This document shows, piece by piece, positions 51,520 through 59,881 of a DNA stretch of 64,000 bases (position 1 is the stretch's first letter; the number at the start of each line of letters is the position of its first letter). The stretch spans positions 1 through 64,000 of the forward strand of contig JACKKE010000007.1 of NCBI GenBank assembly GCA_020637595.1, read 5' to 3'. The notes below the pieces were generated by a model. It worked only from the letters and a program-made list of their open reading frames with translations, did not search any database and was not told the origin of the DNA. The translations under genes were made by a program, and so were the position numbers. The DNA comes from Rhodobacter sp. Its GTDB lineage: Bacteria > Pseudomonadota > Alphaproteobacteria > Rhodobacterales > Rhodobacteraceae.

Positions 51520-52347
51520 TTAGCCAGCGAGCAGATCTTCGAGTCGCGCACGCGGAATGGACTGGGACACCAGCGACCCCGTCGACACCACCACCAGTTC
51601 GATCCCGTTCTGTGCGAGATAGTCCTGCCAAGGACCGCTGGCGGCGGCGCAGGTGTTCACCTCGTCGGGAATGATCCGCGGCTTGTTGTACAAGATTCCG
51701 TTCGCATGCAGAAACTTGTTGCGCTCCTGAATCGTGCGCAGCCGGTCCGCCTCGGCCAGGACGGCGGTCTTGTGGGGATCAGGACGATCGTAGAAATGCG
51801 GCATCACGGCTGAGTTCTGGACGCCGACATCCCAGCCCAAGGTAATGATTCGACGCGCGCCGAGATGCTGCGCCAGATAGAATCCCACCTCATACAGAAC
51901 ACCAGGCCCCCACGGCCGTGTCATGGATACCGAGAACTGGAAATCGTCGAAATTCTGCTTCCGCGCCAGCTGTTCGGACAGCGCACTCGGCTTGTCCACC
52001 AGCAGATTCAGGTCTGATTCCCCGTAAACCGGGGGATCTCCAGCAGCCGTTTCACGGATGATCAGCGGACGGCGGCGGCTGTAGTCGTATTTCTGGCTGT
52101 TCCAGGTATTGAGGATCTGGAAATCGGTCGCTTCGGGCACGGTGTCAAAAGCCTGCTTGACAGCGATCACGCAGGTCCCGGACAACAGATCATTCAGAGC
52201 CTCCGGCGTGTATTCCGACAGCGAAGGCCCACAACTGAGGATGACCACATCCTTCCCTTCGGCCCTGCCTGCCAAAGCATCGAGCTGAAGCATCGGGTCG
52301 CCCAACGAGATGATGTCCGCGATATCGGATGAACTGAAAAGTGCCAT
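51520..52347 (-). CDS. DUF115/GT42-like protein of the polysaccharide locus
   Basis: 275 residues. VVILSCGPSLSEYTPEAL near residue 34 is the GPSL nucleotide-binding pattern shared by DUF115 (MptE-like) proteins and some sialyltransferase-like GT42 enzymes. CVIAVKQAF, FQILNTWNS and IITLGWDVG follow. These proteins in surface-glycan loci are thought to be sugar transferases, in particular for nonulosonic acids or polar flagellin, but no activity can be assigned here. First gene of the minus-strand cluster 52347-45681. Confidence 0.6.
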   Translation of the reverse strand: MALFSSSDIADIISLGDPMLQLDALAGRAEGKDVVILSCGPSLSEYTPEALNDLLSGTCVIAVKQAFDTVPEATDFQILNTWNSQKYDYSRRRPLIIRETAAGDPPVYGESDLNLLVDKPSALSEQLARKQNFDDFQFSVSMTRPWGPGVLYEVGFYLAQHLGARRIITLGWDVGVQNSAVMPHFYDRPDPHKTAVLAEADRLRTIQERNKFLHANGILYNKPRIIPDEVNTCAAASGPWQDYLAQNGIELVVVSTGSLVSQSIPRARLEDLLAG

Positions 52348-52643
52348 GAGAAGTGAGTCCGTTCTGATAAGATTATCTGCCAGTGCCGGCTGAAGAATGC
52401 ACAGTCAAGCACCGCAATCGATAGCGCCCGAAGACCAGTACATTTCACGGATTTTGATATTGCAGACCTGGCTGATTGTCCAGACGGCGCAGAATCCCGG
52501 AAGGCCGCTGCCGGGGCATTTTGACGGCCTCAAACATGCGCCCGATCGACGATCATTCCCGCGCGCGCTTGTGCCCGGATACGGATCTGGCATAGCCTGC
52601 CGCCGGCAGGTATTTTGCCACGAAACCACTCAGGGCAGATTTC
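52348..52643. other. Divergent intergenic region: polysaccharide cluster / manC
   Basis: 296 bases between divergent starts at 52347 and 52644. It should hold promoters for both the minus-strand glycan genes and manC-manB. The part near 52440-52480 is AT-richer. No known operator was recognised. Confidence 0.5.
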
Positions 52644-54086
52644 ATGACGATCATTCATCCGGTATTGTTGTGTGGCGGCGCGGGGACGCGGCTTTGGCCG
52701 TTGTCGCGCCAGTCGTTCCCCAAGCAGTTCGCGCGCCTGTTGGGCGACGAGAGCCTGTTCCAGGCAGCGGCACGGCGGTTGTCGGGGGCGGGTTATGCCG
52801 CGCCGGTCGTGGTGACGGTGAACGACTTCCGCTTCATCGTGATCGAGCAGCTGGCGGCGATGAACCAGGTGGCCGGGTCGATCCTGATCGAGCCCGAGGG
52901 GCGCAACACCGCGCCGGCGGTTCTGGCGGCGGCGCTGACGCTGGCGCAGCAGGATCCCGCGGCGCTGATGCTGGTGGCGCCCTCGGATCATGTGATCCCG
53001 GATTCCGCCGCGTTCCGTGACGCAGTGCAGGCGGCAGCGGCGCGGGCGCAGGCGGGCGATCTGGTGACCTTTGGCATCACCCCCAATCGCGCCGAAACCG
53101 GTTATGGTTATCTCGAGTTGGCGGCCGGTGCCGATGCCGGCGCCGCGGCGCCGCAACCGCTGGCACGGTTCATCGAGAAACCCGATGCCGCCCGCGCGGC
53201 CGAGATGGTCGCCGCTGGCACCTATCTGTGGAACGCCGGGATCTTCCTGTTCCGCGCCGATACACTGATCGAGGCCTTCCGCCAGCATGCGCCGAAGATC
53301 CTGACCGCCGTCGACAAGTCGGTGTCGGGCGCGGCGCGCGATCTGTCCTTCTGCCGCCTCGATCCGGGGACCTGGGCCAAGGCGCCGGCCATCTCGATCG
53401 ACTATGCGATCATGGAAAAGGCCTCGAACCTGGCGGTGATGCCCTATGCGGCGGGCTGGTCCGATCTGGGCAGCTGGGATTCGGTCTGGAAGGAAAGCGG
53501 CCCCGACAGCGCCGGCAACGTCTGCAGCGACCACGCCACGGCCATTGACTGCACCGACAGCCTGCTGCGCTCGGAATCGGGCCGGGTGGAACTCGTCGGC
53601 ATCGGGTTGAGCGACATCATCGCCATCGCCACCGACGATGCGGTGCTGGTCGCCCACAAATCCGAATCCCAGCGCGTCAAGGAAGCAGTCACCGCGCTCA
53701 AGGCACGGGGCGCCGCGCAGGCCGACCAGTTCCCCAAGGACCATCGCCCCTGGGGCTGGTTTGAAAGCCTGGTCGTCGGCACGCGCTTTCAGGTCAAGCG
53801 GATCGTCGTCAAACCGGGCGCCGCGCTGAGCCTGCAGTCACACCACCACCGGGCCGAGCACTGGATCGTCGTCGAGGGCACCGCCAAGGTGACGGTTGGC
53901 GACACCGTGCAACTGGTGACGGAAAACCAGTCGGTCTATATCCCGCTGGGCGCGGTGCACCGGATGGAGAACCCCGGCAAGGTGCCGATGGTGCTGATCG
54001 AGGTGCAGACCGGCAGCTATCTGGGTGAGGACGACATCATCCGCTACGAGGACGTCTATGCCCGCGGGCAAGGCGCCAAAGGCTGA
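52644..54086 (+). CDS. manC: Mannose-1-phosphate guanylyltransferase / mannose-6-phosphate isomerase
   Basis: 480 residues. The N-terminal nucleotidyltransferase has LLCGGAGTRLWPLSRQSFPKQF, VAPSDHVI and RFIEKPD. The C-terminal third is a type II phosphomannose-isomerase cupin with RPWGWFESLV, VKPGAALSLQSHHHRAEHW, VVEGTAKVTV and IPLGAVHRMENPG. Bifunctional ManC/AlgA makes mannose-6-phosphate and GDP-mannose. It works with ManB 15 bases downstream and feeds gmd. Confidence 0.95.
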   Translation: MTIIHPVLLCGGAGTRLWPLSRQSFPKQFARLLGDESLFQAAARRLSGAGYAAPVVVTVNDFRFIVIEQLAAMNQVAGSILIEPEGRNTAPAVLAAALTLAQQDPAALMLVAPSDHVIPDSAAFRDAVQAAAARAQAGDLVTFGITPNRAETGYGYLELAAGADAGAAAPQPLARFIEKPDAARAAEMVAAGTYLWNAGIFLFRADTLIEAFRQHAPKILTAVDKSVSGAARDLSFCRLDPGTWAKAPAISIDYAIMEKASNLAVMPYAAGWSDLGSWDSVWKESGPDSAGNVCSDHATAIDCTDSLLRSESGRVELVGIGLSDIIAIATDDAVLVAHKSESQRVKEAVTALKARGAAQADQFPKDHRPWGWFESLVVGTRFQVKRIVVKPGAALSLQSHHHRAEHWIVVEGTAKVTVGDTVQLVTENQSVYIPLGAVHRMENPGKVPMVLIEVQTGSYLGEDDIIRYEDVYARGQGAKG

Positions 54087-54101
54087 AGGCCCGAACCCGA
54101 G

Positions 54102-55463
54102 ATGAGCGCACTGACCTGTTTCAAGACTTACGACATCCGCGGCCGGCTGGGCGTGGACCTCGACGAGGCGATCGCCTATCGCATCGGCCGCGGCTTTGCC
54201 CGGGCGCTCGACGCCCGCAAGGTGGTGCTGGGCCGCGACATCCGCGCCAGTTCCGAAGCCCTGGCAGCGGCCGTCGCCCGCGCCCTGACCGACGAGGGCT
54301 GCGAGGTTCTGGACCTCGGCCTGTCTGGCACCGAAGAGATGTATTTCGCCACCACGCAGTTCGGCGCCGATGGCGGCATCTGCGTGACCGCCTCGCACAA
54401 CCCGATGGATTACAACGGCATGAAGATGGTCCGGGCGGGGTCGGCGCCGCTCGATGCCGCCACCGGCCTTGCCTCGATCAAGGCGCTGGCCGAGGCCGAT
54501 GCCTTTGGCCCGGCGCGGCCGGGCGGCCGGGTGAGCGACATCGGCGCCGAAGCGCGCGCGGCCTATGTCGAGCGGGTGCTGGGCTTTGTCGACGTCGCGG
54601 CCCTGAAACCCCTGCGGATCGTCGTGAACGCCGGCAACGGCGCGGCCGGGCCGACCTTTGACGCGATTGCCGAGGCGCTCGCGGCCAGGGGCGCACCGCT
54701 GACCTTCATCCGCATGCACCACACACCGGACGGCAGCTTTCCGAACGGGATCCCGAACCCGCTGTTGCCGGAAAACCGCCCCCCCACCGCCCAGCGCGTG
54801 CTGGCCGAGGGCGCGGATATGGGCGTAGCCTGGGATGGCGACTTCGACCGCTGTTTCTTTTTCGATCACACCGGCGGATTCGTCGATGGCGAGTATATCG
54901 TCGGCCTGCTGGCCGAGGTGTTCCTCGCCAAGGAACCCGGCGCGAAGATCATTCACGATCCGCGGGTGATCTGGAACACGCGCGACGTGGTGGCACGGGC
55001 GGGCGGCCAGGCGGTGCAGGCGCGCACCGGGCACGCCTTCATCAAGCAGTTCATGCGCGACCACAACGCGGTCTATGGCGGCGAAATGTCGGCGCATCAC
55101 TACTTTCGCGACTTTGTCTATTGCGACAGCGGCATGATCCCCTGGCTGGTGATGGCCGAACTGGTCAGCACCCGCGGGCGGCTGGCCGATCTGGTGGCGG
55201 CGCGCCGCGCGGCCTTCCCCTCGTCGGGCGAGATCAACTTTCACCCCAGCGATCCGGCTGCCGCCATCGCCGCCGTGCGCGCCGCCTACGAACCCGCCGC
55301 GCGGGCGGTCGACGAGACCGACGGGATCAGCCTGGATATGGGCGACTGGCGCTTCAACCTGCGCAGCTCGAACACCGAACCGGTGGTGCGGCTGAACATG
55401 GAGAGCCAGGGCTCGCCGCTCGCCGCAAATCTGGCAAAGATCACCCAACTCCTCGAATCCTGA
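54102..55463 (+). CDS. manB: Phosphomannomutase/phosphoglucomutase
   Basis: 453 residues. FKTYDIRGRLGVDLDEA at the N-terminus, the active-site phosphoserine loop TASHNPMDYNGMK, metal loop AWDGDFDRCFFFD, sugar loop GGEMSAHHYF and phosphate loop RSSNTEPVVRLN are complete. The enzyme moves phosphate between C6 and C1 of mannose (and often glucose). Operon with manC. Confidence 0.95.
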   Translation: MSALTCFKTYDIRGRLGVDLDEAIAYRIGRGFARALDARKVVLGRDIRASSEALAAAVARALTDEGCEVLDLGLSGTEEMYFATTQFGADGGICVTASHNPMDYNGMKMVRAGSAPLDAATGLASIKALAEADAFGPARPGGRVSDIGAEARAAYVERVLGFVDVAALKPLRIVVNAGNGAAGPTFDAIAEALAARGAPLTFIRMHHTPDGSFPNGIPNPLLPENRPPTAQRVLAEGADMGVAWDGDFDRCFFFDHTGGFVDGEYIVGLLAEVFLAKEPGAKIIHDPRVIWNTRDVVARAGGQAVQARTGHAFIKQFMRDHNAVYGGEMSAHHYFRDFVYCDSGMIPWLVMAELVSTRGRLADLVAARRAAFPSSGEINFHPSDPAAAIAAVRAAYEPAARAVDETDGISLDMGDWRFNLRSSNTEPVVRLNMESQGSPLAANLAKITQLLES

Positions 55464-55561
55464 AACAATGCCCTCGTTTTGACACGATGCGGCACTACCC
55501 TGAGGCGTAATCACCGTGCGATGCCCCATCGCGCGGTGACCGGACTTGCTGGGAAACACGC

Positions 55562-56728
55562 ATGAAGATCGTCGTTGTCGGGCTGGGCTATGTCGGCCTT
55601 TCGAACGCCATCCTGCTGGCACAGCACAATAGCGTCGTGGCCCTCGATGTGGCCCCGGCGCGGGTCGAGGCCGTGAACGCCCGGCGCACGCCGATCGTCG
55701 ACCCGGAATGCCAGGAATATCTGGCTGGGGCCGCGCTGGATCTGCACGCCACCACCGACCCCGCCCGGGCCTATCCCGGTGCGGACTATGTGGTGATCGC
55801 GACACCCACCAACTATGACGCGGCGACCAACGCCTTTGACACCTCCAGCGTCGAATCCGTGATCCGCGACGCCCTGCGCCACGCCCCCGACACCGTGATC
55901 GTCATCAAGTCGACCGTGCCGGTGGGGTTCACGATGCGCATGCGGGCCGAGACCGGCCACGATGCGATCCTTTTCTCGCCCGAGTTCCTGCGCGAGGGGC
56001 GCGCGCTCTATGACAACCTGCATCCCTCGCGGATCGTCGTCGGCGAGCAAAGCGACCGCGCCCGGGTGTTTGCGGACCTGTTGTGCCAGGGGGCGATCAG
56101 CCGCGACTGCCCGCGCCTGTTCACCGACCCAACCGAGGCCGAGGCGATCAAGCTCTTTGCCAACACCTATCTGGCGCTGCGCGTGGCCTTCTTCAACGAA
56201 CTCGACAGCTACGCGATGGCGCGCGGCCTCGACACGCGGCAGATCGTCGACGGCGTCGGCCTGGATCCGCGAATCGGCAGCCACTACAACAACCCGTCCT
56301 TTGGCTATGGCGGGTATTGCCTGCCCAAAGATTCCAAGCAGTTGCTGGCGAATTACCAGGATGTGCCGCAAAACCTGATCGCCGCCGTGGTCGAGGCCAA
56401 CCGCACCCGCAAAGAGTTCATCGCCGACCAGATCGCCGCCCGCGCGCCACGGGTCGTCGGCATCTACCGGCTGGTGATGAAGGAGGGCAGCGACAATTTC
56501 CGTGAAAGCGCGGTGCAGGGCATTCTGGAACGCCTGCAAGAGCACGGGATCGCCGTGATCGTCCACGAACCCACGCTCAAGGCGGTCACCTTCCACGGCG
56601 CAAGGGTCGTCGCGGACCTCGACGCCTTCAAGGCCGAGGCCGATCTGATCGTCGCCAACCGGCGCGCCGCGGCGCTGGCCGATGTCGCGGACAAGGTGTT
56701 CACCCGCGACCTTTTCGGCATAGACTGA
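55562..56728 (+). CDS. ugd: UDP-glucose 6-dehydrogenase (short form)
   Basis: 388 residues. NAD-binding VVGLGYVGLSNAI, ATPTNYD, IIKSTVPVGFT, SPEFLREG, NTYLALRVAFFNELD and the catalytic FGYGGYCLPKD (Cys of GxCLPKD) match the compact UDP-glucose dehydrogenase group near 390 residues (HasB/Ugd type). It makes UDP-glucuronate from the GalU product. It follows manB after 98 bases and is convergent with the small tail-fibre-linked gene. Confidence 0.93.
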   Translation: MKIVVVGLGYVGLSNAILLAQHNSVVALDVAPARVEAVNARRTPIVDPECQEYLAGAALDLHATTDPARAYPGADYVVIATPTNYDAATNAFDTSSVESVIRDALRHAPDTVIVIKSTVPVGFTMRMRAETGHDAILFSPEFLREGRALYDNLHPSRIVVGEQSDRARVFADLLCQGAISRDCPRLFTDPTEAEAIKLFANTYLALRVAFFNELDSYAMARGLDTRQIVDGVGLDPRIGSHYNNPSFGYGGYCLPKDSKQLLANYQDVPQNLIAAVVEANRTRKEFIADQIAARAPRVVGIYRLVMKEGSDNFRESAVQGILERLQEHGIAVIVHEPTLKAVTFHGARVVADLDAFKAEADLIVANRRAAALADVADKVFTRDLFGID

Positions 56729-56731
56729 AGG

Positions 56732-57049
56732 TCACCCCGGCCAGACCGGCAGAGCGGCCAGCACCGCCTCGACACCGGGGATCCCCTGCCCCGGCTGGGC
56801 GGCGGCCTGCATCTGAAAGGCCTCCTGCCACACGGCGTCGCGCCAGGCGATAAAGGCGAGCGCCTCGGAGGCCCAGGCCTCGACCGTCGAATCCCGGTAG
56901 CCCGCGCAATTGGCCGCCGAGTTGTATCCCAGCGCACGGGCCTGCGCCTCGACATGGGCGTCGATCGCCGCGGCGATGCCCGCCTGCGCGGCCGCAACCT
57001 CGGCCAGGGCGCGATCCTCGGCGGTCTGGATGGTCAGGTGAAAGCTCAT
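56732..57049 (-). CDS. Small helical protein downstream of the tail-fibre gene
   Basis: 105 residues from the ATG at 57049 (MSFHLTIQTAEDRALAEV). Composition is Ala-rich with a central YNSAANCAGYRDSTVEAWASEALAFIAWRDAVW region that predicts helices. Its start overlaps the upstream gene as ATGA. The pattern resembles small tail-fibre assembly chaperones next to phage fibre genes, but I do not recognise the family; position is the main evidence. Confidence 0.65.
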   Translation of the reverse strand: MSFHLTIQTAEDRALAEVAAAQAGIAAAIDAHVEAQARALGYNSAANCAGYRDSTVEAWASEALAFIAWRDAVWQEAFQMQAAAQPGQGIPGVEAVLAALPVWPG

Positions 57050-57372
57050 GCGTCGGCCTCCGACGGGATACGGGATGTGGGAATGGCCACCGGGCCGGCG
57101 GCAACACGCAGCGTCCAGCAGGCGGGATCCTGCGGCTGGTCGGGGGCGGCATCGTCGCCCAGCACCACGCGCAGCGTGCACCGGATTTCGCCTTCCTCGC
57201 GGGTGATCGGGCCGATAAAGGGGTGCGTGCCCTCGGGAATGGCCAGGCCGCCCTCGGGAACCGCCGACAGGTCATAGACCGTGCCATCCACGGTCAGACC
57301 ATCACCGGCGACGCTCAGCACGGTTTCCGGCTGGCCGGGCAGGCCGCGGCTGGGGGACAAGGTAATCTGCAT
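57046..57372 (-). CDS. Small hypothetical protein linked to the tail-fibre gene
   Basis: 108 residues from the ATG at 57372 (MQITLSPSRGLPGQPETVLSV). It looks like a small beta-rich protein (LTVDGTVYDLSAVPEGGLAIPEGTHPFIGPI, then ITREEGEIRCTLRVVLGDD). It starts 10 bases after the DUF2793 stop and is coupled by ATGA to the next gene. Similar trios follow fibre genes in Rhodobacterales phages. Function unknown. Confidence 0.7.
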   Translation of the reverse strand: MQITLSPSRGLPGQPETVLSVAGDGLTVDGTVYDLSAVPEGGLAIPEGTHPFIGPITREEGEIRCTLRVVLGDDAAPDQPQDPACWTLRVAAGPVAIPTSRIPSEADA

Positions 57373-57382
57373 AGGCTCCTCC

Positions 57383-58888
57383 TCAGAACCAGCGGCCGAT
57401 GGCAAGGGCGGCGATACTGCGACTGGTTTGCGCAATGGACGAAATAGCGGCAATGTCGGCCTTTGCGGTCGAGATCCCGCTGGCGCCGGCCCAGCAGGTC
57501 CGCCCGTTGGACTGCCCGGCCGGGGTTACGACAGGCGTGGCAATGAATACGGCGGGAAAGGTCCACTGCTGCATATTCGCCCAGGAGAAAATCGCCCCGT
57601 TTGCCGTCGTGCTGTCTGCGGTAAACTCGGGACTCCAGCAGATCTGCGTGCCGTCCGCGAACCGGACGAATTTCCCGTTCGCGTTCGATCCCCGCTCGAT
57701 CAGCGCACCGGTCGGCACACCGGCGGATTGCGCAACGGTCCCGAGGGCCGAGTTCTGGCCATAGAGCTCGAACCAGCCGCTCCAGGTCGTGGCGTCGATC
57801 CGAGTGCGCGCCGCGACCCGTCCGTAATGCGCAGCCGTCGGATTGAGGCACAGCGCCAGTTGCGCGGCCAGTGTGCTGCCGCGCACCGACGACACCAGGC
57901 CGAAGTTGCTCCCGAAGCCGGGCTTGTTGATGCCGTTGCTGTCGCAGTGCCAGAACCCGCTCTGGCCGATCTGGTTGAAATCCGAAGACGGCGCCGGCAC
58001 GGTTCCCGCTCCCAGACCGAAATTGCCCACCAGCATCAGGCGCCCGGGGGTGGTGTCGGTATGGGTCTGCGTCACGGCGGTGCCGCTGATCAGCCCGGTC
58101 ACCTGCATCCCCGCCGGGGTCACGCGCAGCCGCTCGGCACCGCCGGTGGTCACGCCCAGCGTGTCCGACGCGACACGAAAAAGCCCGGTGTCGGTGTCTC
58201 CGACAAAACCGAGGGCCGCAGCAGTGGCAGACCCTTGCGGCAGCTCGACCGGTTGATCGAGGCGCACCCGCCCCGATGCCGCCAGCACGCTCAGCGCAGC
58301 GGTCCAGGAAATGCCGTCATCGCTGACCTTGATCGAGAAATCGTCGTTGCCCGCCAGCCCCATCTCGGCCCGGCCCGACCAGCCGGTCTGAAACAGCAGC
58401 GACGCGGTATCGCCCGGCGCCGCCTTGTTGATCTTCAGTTGGTGCCCGGCGCCGTCATGGGTCAGCAGCGTCGCCTCGGCCGAAACCGCCAGACGGTTCG
58501 TGCCGTCATAGGTGGTGTTGACCCCGACCCCCGCGAGGTTCTGCAGCTCAGGCAGGTCGGGAGAGACCCAGTCGGCGCCGTCCCAGATACGCTGTTCGGT
58601 GCCCGACACCGCCTGCCACCCCACGCGCGGGGTCACGAACAGCCACCCGCCGTTCGCCCAGGCGGCCAGCATGCCCTCCTGTCCGGTCCAGTCGTTGACT
58701 GCGCCCTGCCCGACCGCCCAGATCTGCCCCTCCAACGGGGTCAGCGGTGGCGTGGTCTCGGCAAAGGACTGCACTGTCAGCTGGACGATCAGGTCCAGCC
58801 GTTCGAGCGCCTCGTTATGCGTCACATGCTTCTGCGCCTGCGCGGCCTGCAGATAGGGCAGGGTCAGGTTGGGGGATGTCTGGTCCAT
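57383..58888 (-). CDS. DUF2793 tail-fibre protein, gene-transfer-agent type
   Basis: 501 residues. The first ~90 residues are the DUF2793 domain (LPYLQAAQAQKHVTHNEAL, EGQIWAVG, WANGGWLFVTPRVGW). A repetitive beta-rich shaft and a C-terminal fibre tip with Trp/Gly-rich text (TRIDATTWSGWFELYGQNSALG, FADGTQICWSP) follow. In Rhodobacter capsulatus the gene-transfer-agent fibre (rcc00171) is a DUF2793 protein encoded away from the main GTA cluster, as here. A residual-prophage fibre is the alternative. No other structural phage genes occur in the window. Confidence 0.82.
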   Translation of the reverse strand: MDQTSPNLTLPYLQAAQAQKHVTHNEALERLDLIVQLTVQSFAETTPPLTPLEGQIWAVGQGAVNDWTGQEGMLAAWANGGWLFVTPRVGWQAVSGTEQRIWDGADWVSPDLPELQNLAGVGVNTTYDGTNRLAVSAEATLLTHDGAGHQLKINKAAPGDTASLLFQTGWSGRAEMGLAGNDDFSIKVSDDGISWTAALSVLAASGRVRLDQPVELPQGSATAAALGFVGDTDTGLFRVASDTLGVTTGGAERLRVTPAGMQVTGLISGTAVTQTHTDTTPGRLMLVGNFGLGAGTVPAPSSDFNQIGQSGFWHCDSNGINKPGFGSNFGLVSSVRGSTLAAQLALCLNPTAAHYGRVAARTRIDATTWSGWFELYGQNSALGTVAQSAGVPTGALIERGSNANGKFVRFADGTQICWSPEFTADSTTANGAIFSWANMQQWTFPAVFIATPVVTPAGQSNGRTCWAGASGISTAKADIAAISSIAQTSRSIAALAIGRWF

Positions 58889-58987
58889 CGTCGGCCTCCT
58901 GGTCGACGCCGGACATTAGGATCAGAAGGTTCCGGTTCCTTGAGGGCTGCGCGCGTTGCGCGCCCGGCCAATCGCGCAGGCCGTGGC

Positions 58988-59872
58988 TCAGGCGGCACCG
59001 ACCGGCAGAACGTCGACGGTGTGGCGGCTCACCTGCCCACCGGACGACCGCAGCGCCCCCTGCACAGGCGCGACATCGCCATAATCGCGCCCCTGCGCCA
59101 CGGTGACATAGTCCAGCCCGGCGCGCTGGTCGTTGGTCGGGTCGAACGCCACCCAGCCCATCGCCGGCCCCGCCCAGGCCCGCACCCAGGCATGCATCGC
59201 ATCCGCTCCTTCGAGGCGCGGCCGGCCGGGCGGCGGATCGGTGCGCAGGAACCCCGAGACATAGCCTGCCGGGATCCCCAGCGCCCTGAGCCCGGCGATC
59301 ATCACATGGGCAAAGTCCTGGCAGACGCCGTGACGATGCTCGAAGGCCTCGGCCGGGCCGGTCTCGACCGAGGTCGCGGCGGAATCAAAGCGCATCGCCT
59401 CGTGCAGCGCGTGGCCCAGCGCCTCGATCGCCTGCACCACCGTCGCCCCCGCTGGCACGGCGGCGCGCGCGAACGCGGTGATCTCGGGCACTTCGGGCAC
59501 CCGCGGCGACGGGCCGGTGAAATGGTGCGGCGAGGCCGGGCCGAGGTCGGTGCAGGCCGTCAGGTCATCGGCCAGGCCGGCCACCGGCGGCGACAGGTCG
59601 GCAGCAACATCGGCTGCCAGACGGTCGACGCGCAGCGTCACTTCCAGCCGCACCGCGTCGATCGGACGATGCCAGACCGCAAGCGTTGTTGCGTTGCCAA
59701 AGAAATCCACCCCCTCGCGGCGTTCGTCAGGGCGCGGGGCGATGGTCAGTTTACGCGACAGCAGCCGCTGATCGGCCCCCGCATCGGCGGGGATCAGCCG
59801 CAGCAGGGTGCGCGACCGGTCCGAGGGCGCGCCATAGCTGTAGTCGATGGCAAGGCGGATATCGTAACGCAT
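58988..59872 (-). CDS. Transglutaminase-like cysteine protease-fold protein
   Basis: 294 residues. An N-terminal bacterial transglutaminase-associated domain (MRYDIRLAIDYSYGAPSDRSR...) is followed by the catalytic core with Cys in RHGVCQDFAHVMI, His in GADAMHAWVRAW and Asp in WVAFDPTNDQRAG. It is last in the DUF2126 cassette. The triad is complete; the substrate of this bacterial family is not known. Confidence 0.92.
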   Translation of the reverse strand: MRYDIRLAIDYSYGAPSDRSRTLLRLIPADAGADQRLLSRKLTIAPRPDERREGVDFFGNATTLAVWHRPIDAVRLEVTLRVDRLAADVAADLSPPVAGLADDLTACTDLGPASPHHFTGPSPRVPEVPEITAFARAAVPAGATVVQAIEALGHALHEAMRFDSAATSVETGPAEAFEHRHGVCQDFAHVMIAGLRALGIPAGYVSGFLRTDPPPGRPRLEGADAMHAWVRAWAGPAMGWVAFDPTNDQRAGLDYVTVAQGRDYGDVAPVQGALRSSGGQVSRHTVDVLPVGAA

Positions 59873-59881
59873 GCCCTCCCC

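Noticed and set aside
56732..58888. Independent prophage region
   Set aside because: Only a fibre gene and two small genes are present, with chromosomal genes on both sides; the gene-transfer-agent explanation fits better.
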